DNA from: Bugula neritina
Lineage: Eukaryota > Bryozoa > Gymnolaemata > Cheilostomatida > Bugulidae
Reading direction: 5' to 3'
DNA length: 64,000 nucleotides
Assembly: GCA_964035545.1 (NCBI GenBank)
Contig: OZ037768.1
Location: 605,501-669,500 of the forward strand
Shown one piece after another: positions 12,501 to 25,603 of this stretch. The notes beneath the pieces are model-generated. The model saw only the letters and a program-made list of their open reading frames with translations, had not been told where the DNA came from and ran no database searches. Made by a program: the position numbers and the translations under genes. Position 1 is the first letter of the stretch. Every line of letters begins with the position of its first letter.

Positions 12501-15500
12501 AACCAAGTAGATTTTTGATCCACATAGCAGTTTTATCTGTGAATTGAGGCTAAAAGAGTAAAATAGTCAGACTCATTTCTTTCAGAGAAATTCTATTTGA
12601 ATGAGCAGAGAAAAGACAAGCCAGCATGTCAACAGACTAAACCTTTTCACAGAGAGTATATATAAACTGATTGTAGGTTTGTAGGTTTAAATAGAGAACA
12701 ATGTTATAACAAATAGGATAACGAGAGTTGTCTTTTCTCTACATCGTTTGGTTCTTGTTAAATATAAGTATAAACTTTACAACTAGGACCAAAGGCTATA
12801 TATATCTTAGTATGAACAGAGAGTATATATAAAGGAGTAACTTACAGTGAACAGAGAGTATATATAAATGAGTAACTTACAGCGAACAGAGAGTATATAT
12901 AAAGGAGTAACTTACAGTGAACAGAGAGTAAATATAAAAGAGTAACTTACAGTGAACAGAGAGTATATATAAATGAGTAACTTACAGTGAACAGAGAGTA
13001 TATATAAATGAATAACTTACAGTGAACAGAGAGTAAATATAAAAGAGTAACTTACAGTGAACAGAGAGTATATATAAATGAGTAACTTACAGTGAGCAGA
13101 GAGTATATATAAGGGAGTAACTTACAGTGAGCAGAGAGTATATATAAGGGAGTAACTTACAGTGAGCAGAGAGTATATATATACATGAGAGACTTACAGT
13201 GAACAGAGAGTATATATAAATGAGTAACTTACAGTGAGCAGAGAGTATATATAAGGGAGTAACTTACAGTGAGCAGAGAGTATATATATACATGAGAGAC
13301 TTACAGTGAGCAGAGAGTATATATAAGGGAGTAACTTACAGTGAACAGAGAGTATATATAAATGAGTAACTTACAGTGAGCAGAGAGTATATATATACAT
13401 GAGAGACTTACAGCATCTTAGTGTGAACAGAGAGACAGTCCAGCATCTCTACGCTCATTGGCTCAGTGTTCAAGTAACAAGCCACTCCGTGCGGCAGCTT
13501 AGTCTGCATGTTCACATTCATCATGGAGTCAGTGATGTAGTTGAGTAGAGCTGGCATTGCCTTCTCATTGGAGCTGACTATACAGTAGAATATTACATAA
13601 TATAATATTATATAATATTATATAATATAATATTATATAATATATTATATAATATAATACATACTATAACATAATATAATATAATATTATATACTATAAT
13701 ATTATATTATAATATAATACTGTTGAATGATCACCTTACGAAACATAAAATACTGATAGTAATGCATATATAGTAAGCTCTATTATATAGTAATAGTTTA
13801 ATAAATGATAGTACTACTAGTACTATTACTACTAGTACTAGTAATAGTTCTAGTACTACTAGTACTATTACTAGAAGAGTAGAGCGAGTAAGTTGACTCA
13901 CAGGCATTGCAGAGTGTAGCCAGCTTAAAGTCACAGATGACAGGACCGGGAGTTTTCTGCCCTTGAGTGTACTGTGGTAATGCTCCATTGAGAAAACTGA
14001 AAATATACGTAAAACAGATGAAGAAATCGGAGAACAAGTTTTAGTAAACAAAAAAATTTACTTTAGGGTCGAAATATGGTCACGAACAAGCATACAAACA
14101 CGCAAAGTTACAACATGACATAGCAATGCCCTGGCAGCGCTGGAATGCTGCCATTTTGTAGAATACTTGATGATAGGCACTCGAGACTGTCTACTCGAGA
14201 CTGTCTACTGGAGACTCTCTACAGGAGACTGTCTACTCGAGACTGTCTACTCGAGACTGTCTACTCGAGACTGTCTACTCGAGACTGTCTACTCGAGACT
14301 GTCTACTCGAGACTGTCTACTCGAGACTGTCTACTCGAGACTGTCTACTAGAGACTGTCTACTCGAGACTGTCTACTAGAGACTGTCTACCGGAGACTGT
14401 CTACTTGAGACTGCAGTAAACAAAACTATAGTTTGTTGGGCAGAGCTGCTACTACAGCATACTGTGTGTTACAGACTGCAGTGTTATACTGTACTATGCC
14501 GTAATACATAGCAAACACACTCCTTGCAGAGAGAAGTTGTCTACTGTACATAAAAATGAACTTTAAAATGTTTTTGACTTGTATTTAAAAACAGAAACCC
14601 GATAACTTACTCAAATATATTTTATGTCAAAACAAAACCTCAACACTTGGATTCCAGCCAACACAACTATGGATGTAAAACACAAGAAGATGGGCATGGC
14701 GTTTAGATACATGATTCAGTTCCATTGTATTCTAACAGAGTATTTCAACCCTAACTACGAGGCGTTATCATACAGGAGAGCACAACTCCGCATCAACAAG
14801 TTACTAGAGACTAACGTGAGCTGAGAGCGAAGGATGCTGGGCATGGGTCTGATCTTGTTCTCTGCCAGCTGTACCGTCTTCTTCTGCAGGTGGGCCCACA
14901 TGCACGTGACGGCGCAGCTGATCACAGAGTGGGCGGACGAGAAATCCGGAACAGGAAGTGGAGTTGTCTCAGGGTAAAGCTGGTCGTAGATTCGTATGAA
15001 GGTGATGTAACTGTAGGCATCGACTGGTTTAGCAACTCCAAACAAACACTGTAGTATCATCCAGATGAGGTGGTCCCGGGAACAGCCTGGCGGTACAGTC
15101 TGGCTATCCAACTGGCAACATAACAAGTCCTTGTAACTGCTAGCCACACCCTTACTACTAGCCACACCTCTTACTACTAGCCACACCCCTTACTACTAGC
15201 CACACCCCTTACTACTAGCCACACCCGTTACTACTAGCCACACCCCTTACTACTAGCCACACCCCTTACTACTAGCCACACCTCCTACTACTAGCCCCAC
15301 CCCTTACTACTAGCCACACCTCCTACTACTAGCCACACCTCTTACTACTAGCCACACCCCTTACTACTAGCCACACCTTGTACTGCATACAACACTTGTT
15401 ATTAGAAATAAGTAAATCTATTTTTTTATTCAACGACACGCTTTGAATGTTCTGAAATATTAGAATCTCAATCTTCTACTTGATGGGATGACAATCGAAG

Positions 15501-18187
15501 TAACTACACAATATTATTAGAAAATGTGAAATCATTGCTTATTATTGAATATTGATATATTAATAGAATCTAGTGTCAGATAAGAGTTGAATAAGTAACG
15601 CAGGTAAAGAAATACCTTCTTGAATAACTGCATCAACATGTGCGGCAGGTGAACCATATTCCAGAGAACAAAGAAGATGATGTGTGACGTAATGTTGTGC
15701 CATCGTATGTTTGGCATTACAGCTGAACAGCTGGCCAGTTTAGACTGACACTGTGTGAGGTGTATGACGTGTTCACAGAGCTGGTCCTCTAACTCAGAGT
15801 ACCTGCTCTTGGTGTCTTCCTGGGACTACAACACAGTACTAATCACAGTAACTACACAGTACTAGTCAGAGTAACTACACAGTACTAGTCACAGTAACTA
15901 CACAGTACTAGTCACAGTAACTACAGTAACTAGTGGTTACAGAATAGTAACAGCTTACCTTCAGAAGAAAAGGTTCAAGATTGGTTGTGCAACAATTGAA
16001 CAAAGCGCTACATCTCTGTACATAAGATGAGAATTATTCCAACACTCACTTTTACCATGTACAAGCATACTTACCTTTATATTATGAACAAGTACACTTA
16101 CCTCTCTGCTATACAAGTATCACCCTTACCTTTCTGTTATATATCAGTATCCCAGTCATAAAATCCACAGAGTACGCATGAGTGAAGATGTGGCGAACCA
16201 GTTTAGTTGAAGATTTGTCCTACAACAGGAAATGATGTCATATATTCTAGTGCCGTAAACGACTCACTCTACCGATAGGACAGGATAGTGCAGATTCCTA
16301 AAGAGACTTACTCTATCAAAAGGAAGGGGGGCATTGTTAGGATAGCGTAGGTTCCTGAGATCCAGTCTCCAGGCATAAGCGTTGATATTCGAGTGACCAA
16401 TCACGGGCCGGAGCTGTGGGAGACTCGGGATAGTCACGATCTGAACTGTGGGGCGAAACGACTGAGTAAACTCAGCCAGAATCTTTCCAAACGCCTGCAA
16501 CAATCTCTATCAGCTAGGTAAACAATCTCTATCAGCTAGGTAAACAATCTCTATCAGCTAGGTAAACGTGACCATGTGACTATAGCTCAGCTGATACTAC
16601 ACGCTGTGCTTCTACCGGGTTCCATTCAAACATTGAATACCGCAATCTGGTTGGATAGTAGGATATTGAATACCGCAATTTGATTGAAATGTTGATGTTT
16701 ATTACTTCCTGTAGACTCACCCAGTGCAGTGTCTGTTTGTCCTCGTGCTGCGGCAGCTTGATGATCTCATTGATGGCAAAATAGCTCGGCAGCAGGCAGG
16801 CATTTCTATTCAGTATGTAGTTGAATACCTGCAGAATATAATACCCTAGACGATATTATATACTATATTATACTATACTAGACTGTATTATATACTATAC
16901 TATATACTATACTATATTATATACTATACTATATACTATACTAGACTATATTATACACTATATTATACTATACTAGACTATATTATATACTATATTATAC
17001 TATACTAGACTATATTATATACTATATTATATACTATACTATATACTATACTATATAATATTATATTATACTACACTGCACTATATATACACAAAAAGTA
17101 GCCTCAGCTCACCTCAATAATGCTGAGTATCTGTGGAGTGAGTGAATCTTGACAAGGAATAGTTCGACATTTGTAGAGAATAGCCCGGAAGATGTCTCTG
17201 CAACCCTTCATACAAACACCAACATATCTGTTCAGTTGCTTTGTTATAAATATATATACTACATACGTTACATGTGACTAGGTGAATACTCGGACTACTC
17301 TGCAGAATCATAGGCTATTCAGAGGTGAAGGTCATACCTTATAATCAACTCCGCCCACTATACGCCTGACAAGTTGAAACACAGAGCACCAGGTGTCTCT
17401 GTTTGAGTAGCTCAGATTCGGGCTGTTGAGGAGGGCTTCACACAGAGGTCTGTATATTATATTACTATATTACTGAGATATGTTACTATATTACTGAGAT
17501 ATGTTACTGAGATATATTACTATATTACTGAGATATGTTACTGAGATATATTACTATATTACTGAGATATATTACTATATTACTGAGATATATTACTATA
17601 TTACTGAGATACATATTACTATATTACTGAGGGCTACCCACTTGGAGGATATTTTATTGGAGGTCACCAGATGCTCCAAATAGTTGAGCAATGACTGAGC
17701 TTTCAGGGAGTTTTCTTCTCTATATATGTGTTCAGCAAACAGTTTACAGGCAGCCACTACACTCGCCTACAAAGATATCTAATCTCCAACACCCTTTAAT
17801 ACTAGAGATCGTTGATCCTCTGCCTTTACTTTCAGAAAATTATTTATATTCAAGTATTTATTCAAGTCTTTGAATTTTGAACTAGCAGTAACCTAATTCA
17901 CTATGTGAGCATTTTACTTTTAACTTTGTTTGAAATTTTGAGAGTATTGTAAGTAAAAAGATATGAAGTTTTTGCGTACAACAAGTCTTTTAAAATTTTA
18001 AGCAATTAATTCTAATCCAAAGAGTTTTTGATAAGCGCACCTCACTGAATTTAGAGAAGAGTTGTGCAATAGCTTCCTGCTCTCGATTAGCTTTGCTTGT
18101 TTCTTCTTCTTCTGTAAAACTCATGAAACCAGCAAAGGCATGGTCTATGGAGCTGTTACTCTGTAAAATATACATCCGCGTGTTCAT
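564..18187 (-). CDS. MED23: Mediator complex subunit 23 (MED23), 3' end off the window
   Basis: MED23 is a tail-module subunit of Mediator, the nuclear coactivator joining transcription factors to RNA polymerase II. Twenty-two exons were joined on the minus strand with continuous phase: 18187-18041, 17766-17642, 17449-17338, 17205-17113, 16828-16721, 16494-16312, 16219-16130, 15825-15616, 15129-14816, 13996-13902, 13577-13412, 12150-12005, 11081-10913, 8759-8593, 7951-7754, 6112-6046, 5309-5256, 4660-4480, 3318-3151, 2469-2350, 1233-1122, 662-564. They encode about 1,041 residues; family members have roughly 1,370, so the C-terminus is missing at the left edge. Recognisable blocks include RNACLLPSYFAINEI, SRDHLIWMILQ, VALSPALIETFSRALVY, MQPHYRMKIL, YRGKDA-free segment WCVSLLRKVFEHTPHSW and KPVTYLYNTLHYY. 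The start is the ATG at 18187, which leaves phase 0 into exon 2; an exon further upstream is possible because TTTTACAG lies within this exon. The exon 2 donor is GTGGGT. Most introns carry minisatellites. Confidence 0.93.
987..1148. repeat. 32-bp minisatellite copied from the MED23 exon 21 donor junction
   Basis: Five 32-bp units, with ACCATG recurring near 1024, 1056, 1088 and 1120 and a variant copy near 992. On the minus strand each unit contains the last bases of exon 21 (CTGTACAAATATCATG) followed by the GTTGGT donor. The exon end itself is the first unit. Confidence 0.85.
1638..2342. repeat. 12-bp purine-rich minisatellite in MED23 intron 20
   Basis: About 58 units of GAGGGTAGAGAA and variants fill the intron just after the exon 20 donor at 2350. 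There is strong purine/pyrimidine strand asymmetry. Long Ser-Leu-Pro-rich and Val-Glu-Arg-rich open frames occur on the two strands only because the 12-bp unit lacks stops. Confidence 0.95.
4256..4466. repeat. 17-18 bp minisatellite in MED23 intron 18
   Basis: Units of the type GTGGGAGAGGTAGATGTAGAG begin within 15 bp of the exon 18 donor at 4480. Unit length varies through an optional CAG or AGAG segment. Confidence 0.9.
4668..4850. repeat. AT-rich palindromic repeat in MED23 intron 17
   Basis: Diverged copies of ATATATTATATATCATGTAATAAC lie directly before the exon 18 acceptor at 4661. They are largely self-complementary and could form cruciforms. Confidence 0.8.
5455..6032. repeat. Two adjoining minisatellites in MED23 intron 16
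   Basis: Positions 5455-5845 hold about 19 units of a 20-bp GC-rich repeat (GTAGTACCGGGCCTGTGATA). At 5846-6032 it switches abruptly to a 17-bp repeat (GTGTAGATATACAGTAC), which ends about 14 bp from the exon 16 donor at 6046. The two families share only GTAG. Confidence 0.92.
7963..8060. repeat. 21-bp repeat at the MED23 exon 15 acceptor
   Basis: Four to five units of CAGCAGGTAATATGTGTAAGT lie just upstream (minus sense) of the exon 15 acceptor at 7952. Confidence 0.85.
8063..8603. repeat. 22-26 bp minisatellite carrying the MED23 exon 14 donor
   Basis: About 22 units. On the minus strand each reads CAACACTGTCTGTAAGTTGTGT or a shorter variant. The exon 14 end (GTCAACACCGTCT followed by GTAAGT) is itself the first unit, so every copy offers a GTAAGT donor with exon-like sequence before it. 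Unit length is not a constant multiple of 3. Confidence 0.93.
10745..10925. repeat. 21-bp in-frame repeat of the MED23 exon 13 donor
   Basis: About eight 21-bp units. On the minus strand exon 13 ends TGTACATCAG before GTATAT, and the repeat carries ATCAG|GTATA in successive units. The frame stays open through the array as a YIRYTYL-like heptad, so use of an internal donor would add multiples of 7 residues. Confidence 0.88.
11157..11485. repeat. 17-bp minisatellite in MED23 intron 12
   Basis: About 19 units of ATATGGTAGGGTAGAGG, with some units lacking GGGTAGA. It lies about 75 bp upstream (minus sense) of the exon 13 acceptor. No splice junction copy is visible. Confidence 0.93.
12172..12290. 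repeat. TACTATT-type repeat in MED23 intron 11
   Basis: Degenerate units of TTCACATTACTATTACTA immediately upstream (minus sense) of the exon 12 acceptor. On the minus strand this is purine-rich. Confidence 0.8.
12775..13412. repeat. ~36-bp minisatellite with donor copies in MED23 intron 11
   Basis: About 17 units. On the minus strand each contains CTCTCTGTTCAC (or GCTCAC) followed by TGTAAGT. The same CTCTCTGTTCACAC lies in the end of exon 11, which finishes ATGCT|GTAAGT at 13412. The units therefore re-present an exon-end-like segment plus donor, separated by TATATATACT spacers. Confidence 0.9.
13580..13715. repeat. AT-rich TAATATTATA tract in MED23 intron 10
   Basis: ATAATATAATATTATATAAT units directly before (minus sense) the exon 11 acceptor at 13578. 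A TAGTACTACTAGTAC tract follows at 13803-13876 in the same intron. Confidence 0.8.
14172..14413. repeat. 14-bp minisatellite in MED23 intron 9
   Basis: About 17 units of ACTCGAGACTGTCT, each with an XhoI-like CTCGAG palindrome in most copies. The Leu-Glu-Thr-rich plus-strand frames here are by-products of the repeat. Confidence 0.93.
15140..15377. repeat. 19-bp minisatellite at the MED23 exon 9 acceptor
   Basis: About 13 units of CTTACTACTAGCCACACCC. On the minus strand each carries GTGGCTAG, an acceptor-like AG, up to 10 bp before the exon 9 acceptor I use at 15130. Confidence 0.88.
15826..15935. repeat. 23-bp repeat at the MED23 exon 8 acceptor
   Basis: Four units of CACAGTACTAGTCACAGTAACTA. 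On the minus strand they end in TGTAG-like acceptors and abut exon 8 at 15825. Confidence 0.85.
16846..17092. repeat. AT-rich TATACTATA repeat in MED23 intron 4
   Basis: Irregular TATACTATATTATA units, with TAGAC interruptions, fill most of the intron between exons 4 and 5. Confidence 0.85.
17455..17632. repeat. TACTGAGATAT repeat in MED23 intron 2
   Basis: Units built from ATTACTATATTACTGAGATAT fill nearly the whole intron between the exon 2 donor (17642) and exon 3 acceptor (17450). Confidence 0.88.
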
Positions 18188-20027
18188 TGGGTAAATCAGA
18201 CAACAAAATAGTTAAAAATATATTAATTTTGAATTCACAAGTACACTGCCCCTGAGATGTATAAAGAGTGGCAGATCCAGGTTGGGTAAAATCAGTAGAT
18301 AAAATCATTAAAACTACTAGAAGCTAAATAGTAATATAAATTATATTAATAAATAGCCTATAGTGCACATTAAATTTTCAGGATTCTACATAGCAACATA
18401 CTACAGAGTGTTGGCTGCAGTGAGCACAGTCATAGTGAGTGAGTAAAGTACAGAGCGCCCACTACAGTGAGTAACTAAGCAAGGAAAGCAAGTAGTGACA
18501 ATCTGATAGTAGTTAGCATAGTGATAGAAGATAAACTTAAACTCTAACTAGTGCAAGAAGAATAGGTATTGAACTCAGATATAGGTAACGCGATAAAGTT
18601 GGTGGAAAACCTAAATTGCAAATGTACTTGTGTATAACTGTTTCAAGAAGAGTTATATTGTGACTATTGTAGTCATTGTCAGTGCAATCAAGATTGTTAT
18701 TGTAGTATTTATAAGTAAAATTAAATGAATCAGTCAAAATAAAAAACACTACTCAAAGTCAATAGTGAATAGTGACAAAGACAGCAACTGCAAGTATTAC
18801 TATTAGTATTAGTATTTGCATAATGATAATAACTATAACATTAAATTTAATATTTACATTTAGAGTGCATCTTACAATTACTGTTAGAGGTTGTAATTTT
18901 TCATAGTGATAGTCTCACTCTTATTAGTCTGCAGTCATAGCACCTGTACAGTGTTCTGAGTAGTCAGTAGGACTAGGATTATGACTAGGTGTCAAAAATG
19001 AGAGTAGTTTTATAAATACGAAACAAGTAAAAAGTTAAGACTAAGATAAAGACAAATTTTTACTTAGAAATAACTACAAGTTTAAGATTAAGGGCAACAT
19101 GAACATGACAATAAATATGAAGACTCAATACACAGTCACAACACTCAAGAATCCTACTCTAACAGTAAGAGTAACACTAACACTAACAGTAACTCTTACA
19201 TTCATTTGCTTCAAGAAATTGTCAACAACAGTTTCCAGCTGCAAGTCTGCCATAGCTTATAGTTATAGTAGTAGCTATAAATAATTTTTCCAAAGTTTTT
19301 GTTGAGCTCAGTACTTCGTTATTACATCAAAGGAATTCAAAGGACTTGTCCATTGTGAATCATTGTGAATGTCAATCGCAGTTATTTTGATTTTCCTTCA
19401 CTTTTCATTGCAAAATTTCCAACTTGGTTTTTTTGTTTAGTTGAAAACTTTATAATATCGCTGCATATATTTTTGTTAAACTGAGTGCACAGTTGTACCT
19501 GCATTACCATGTTTTAAGCGTATTTCAAAGATAAACTGTTTATGAAGAAGATAACTCCTACATCTTCCCCAATATGACAAAAGGGAATAAGTTCTAGCAA
19601 TCATAATTACAAATTAAATTAATCAATTATATGAGCACATATTCCAAAAGATTGAAACTCTGTAAAACACATAAAAATAAAGGTGTTTTAGTCATCATTT
19701 AGATGTTTTATTAGAAATTATTGCCTATAAACATGATTTGCACATTTTCATTATTGGAACTATAAATGTATAATAAATTTAATTATATAATTGCAATGTT
19801 CATCATATTATAGCTAAATTTCTTCTACTATAAAAAAAATGAAAAATATACTGTAAATTATGGTAAAACATGAATAACTAGATGATACACAGCCATGCAT
19901 AGCAAAGTCAATTTAAACTAATCAAAAATCATAGCACCTCCTATCACATAAACCAAAGTGTAGGTTGACTAATGAATCACCAAGATAACTAACTATAGAA
20001 TGGTCAACAGTGACTAGTAGGCTTCAG
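18188..20027. other. Intergenic, MED23 5' flank to AKR 3' end
   Basis: AT-rich with no supported exon. It holds the presumed MED23 promoter and AKR 3' UTR. Short open frames here show no recognisable protein. Confidence 0.5.
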
Positions 20028-22690
<2,663 letters not shown>

Positions 22691-25603
22691 GTTGGCTCTG
22701 TTAAAAAAAATCAACAAGAGCTATAGTCTTATAGAGAATGAGAATATCCCAAGAGTTCTCAGCTCTATTAGAAGTTTGAGTTTGCAAGATTGGAGTACAG
22801 TACACAGTATAGCATATAGCCATAAGCTACATCACGATAGGCACAGGCTGCAAAGTATGGTATTATAATTATGGTATAAAAAAGAACAGCACTTTGATTT
22901 CAACAATTCATGTATTTGAAATAAGAAACCTGGCCAAAATGACAATGCTATTAAATTTAACAGTTAATTGATGATTCGAATGATTATCATTATTATAAAT
23001 GATAATGATGATTATAATTATAATGGTTATCATTATCAATAGTTAGTGCTAAACTTACTGTTAGTGTTATATATTGATATAAATTATTATTATTATAAAT
23101 ATATAGATTAGTGTAGCCTATATATAATTATATCATTAACCTATAACTATTAGTATTAGTAACTGTAAGTCTAGGTATATCACTTATACTTATACAGTTA
23201 TAGTATATGATATAACTATAAAATTAAATATAAGAGTTGGATTTAGGCTAAAATATTAATAATAATAATATTAATATTGATCACAATTTTAATTTAAATT
23301 ATAATGATAATCCCATCACCCATGCCTCTGAGTGTATGGGCATGGTTTATCTTAATGATTTGATAATCATAGTAACTACCATTAATTTAATCATTAATGA
23401 TAAAATTAGATTATTTTCATTATGATTATCATAAATTTATGATTAGTCAGATTACCGTTACAATTATCATCATAATGATAATCATGATTATCATTGTGAT
23501 TGTCATTATCATTATGATTATGAAAATCAATATTCATAATATCAATCATATTCAATATGATTATAGTTATAATATGTTAATAGATGATCAGTAACTGTAA
23601 GAAAACTAAAAATATGACATGAACTAATTATCATTTAATCAATTTGTTGTTTTAATTATTATTATTTTATATTTGTTGAATAAAGCATATTGAATTACAG
23701 CTGCAAAACAAGCAACATATTTAAGAGACCCTGGCGCACATTTGCAAGAAAATCGCCTGATGCAGCACAAACTTTGTGCAAAGCCTCACGTTTTGGATTC
23801 GAAGTTTAAGTTCATTATACACAAATTTTGTGCTGCTTCTAGCAATCATTCGTCCATAAAGGTTTTTCAATGTTTCCCCCTATTCACACTTACCGTACCG
23901 TACGCCGTAACAGCAAATTTTAGCGAGTTTTGTTAACATCCGGGCTAAATCGTACTCCGGTATACGTTGCGGCGTTGATCAAGCAGTGCTTGATTCAAAA
24001 AATCACGGCGGGCTCCTATTGGGTAGAGTTGATCTGGTACTAAAATTTAAAGAACATTTTCGCTAATTTATTTTAATCGCTTATTTTTGATTTAATTTAA
24101 CCAATTCAAAAGTTTTAATAAATTAAAAAAAATTTATCCGGCTTGTTTGAATTGAACTCAGCTTAAAAATTTAGCTTTCCTTAATCACAAAATCAAGCAA
24201 ACCAAAAACTTAAAAATTATTTGGACGGCTTAAATATTCATTATTTAAATTAGTTTGCATAATTATTTTAAAAACTAATATATTTAAAAAAAGATTCTTT
24301 TCATGTAATTGCTTTTATTTAGTAAATAGTATTTATATAACATCTTTTGATAAGAATGTTGCGAAAAATTTGTAAATAATATTCAAAGGCGTTCAAATCA
24401 CCGCAGACAAGAGTTGGCTTTATTATGATTGGTCACAGCTCAACGTCATGCATTGTACTTTTACGGCAATGTGTGAACACCCGTTGACAAAATGCAACAG
24501 CGTCGCCATTTTATTTTTGCTGTTACGGCGTACGGTACGGTAAGTGTGAATAGGGGGTTAGCCTGCGAGCTACCGCAAACTGTTGATTGTTGTAAGTTTA
24601 TTATTATGACCGACGAACCTTTCACGATTATATTATGCTTCCGTTATAATTTACACATTGACATAATATGGCTGAGACGTGTTGCTATGTTTTTGTTTTC
24701 TCTTCTTGATCTTCACCAAAATTATCTAGCTCATTGTAAACAGGAAGTTTAACTATTTCTATAAACTAAAAATAATTTTGTAGACTGTAAGTATACTCAT
24801 GCTAATACTGCATAGTATTTAAATTTTAGAAGAATTAAAACAGTAAAAGTAAAACAAAAGTAAAAATAAATCCTGAGTAAATGTAATCTGGCTATGCTAA
24901 TAGTAATACTAATAGTAATAGCAATACTAATACTAATAGTAATACTAATAGCCAATAGGCAATAGGTAATAACTAATCACTATCAGTAATCACACACTTT
25001 AAGTTTTAGTCTAAGTCTTATAACTTATTCTGGAAGTAACACTCACTATTATTACTATTAGTATTACTAATACTAATAGTAATAGTAATACTATAGTAAT
25101 AGTAATACTAATAGTAATAGTAATACTAATACTAATAGTAATACTAATACTAATAGTAAGACTAGTTCGGAGTCAACGTGACTATCACTATCAGTATGAC
25201 TATGAGTATGAGTATTATTAGATATATTAGATTTAGTATAACTGTAAAGTATAAGTTATTATGAATTTATTAATATTGTTATCACTTATATTTAGTTATA
25301 AGTATTAGTATAACTAAAAGTATGAGTATCTCAATCTGACTATCAATATTATTAGTACTATCATTATCATTATGATTATTATTAAGCATTGTGATTACCA
25401 CTGTCATACTCATTGTTATTGCCACACTTACTTAGAGATAAACATTAAAGTGGGCTAAAACTAAAAGCCGAATAAACTAAATCAAGATAAAACTAAATTA
25501 ATGTTAGTTAAGTATTGAAAGTTTACAAAACCAGAGTGAGCTGGCTATTATATTTCATGATTTATACAATTAAATGTTTTAGTTGTGAAAGATCAAAAGA
25601 ATA
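22691..25603. other. AT-rich intergenic region between the AKR and MTERF3-like starts
   Basis: Divergent 5' flanks. Apart from the inverted-repeat element it holds low-complexity TAATAC/TAGTAA tracts (24893-25165, 25045-25150) and short self-complementary ATTATCATTATT stretches (22970-23040, 23380-23560). No exon is supported. Confidence 0.55.
23876..24557. mobile_element. 682-bp MITE-like element with 42-bp perfect inverted termini
   Basis: Positions 23876-23917 (CCCCCTATTCACACTTACCG and on to CAGCAAA) are repeated exactly as the reverse complement at 24516-24557. The interior is AT-rich with no transposase-like frame, so this is a non-autonomous DNA transposon. The flanks are TTT on the left and TTA on the right. 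A 3-bp TWA-type target duplication would suit PIF/Harbinger, but the match is imperfect, so the family is not established. Confidence 0.85.

Noticed and set aside
17638-17766. MED23 exon 2 ending at TGG|GTAGCC
   Set aside because: That donor gives the wrong phase for exon 3; AA|GTGGGT at 17641 restores it and the expected protein match.
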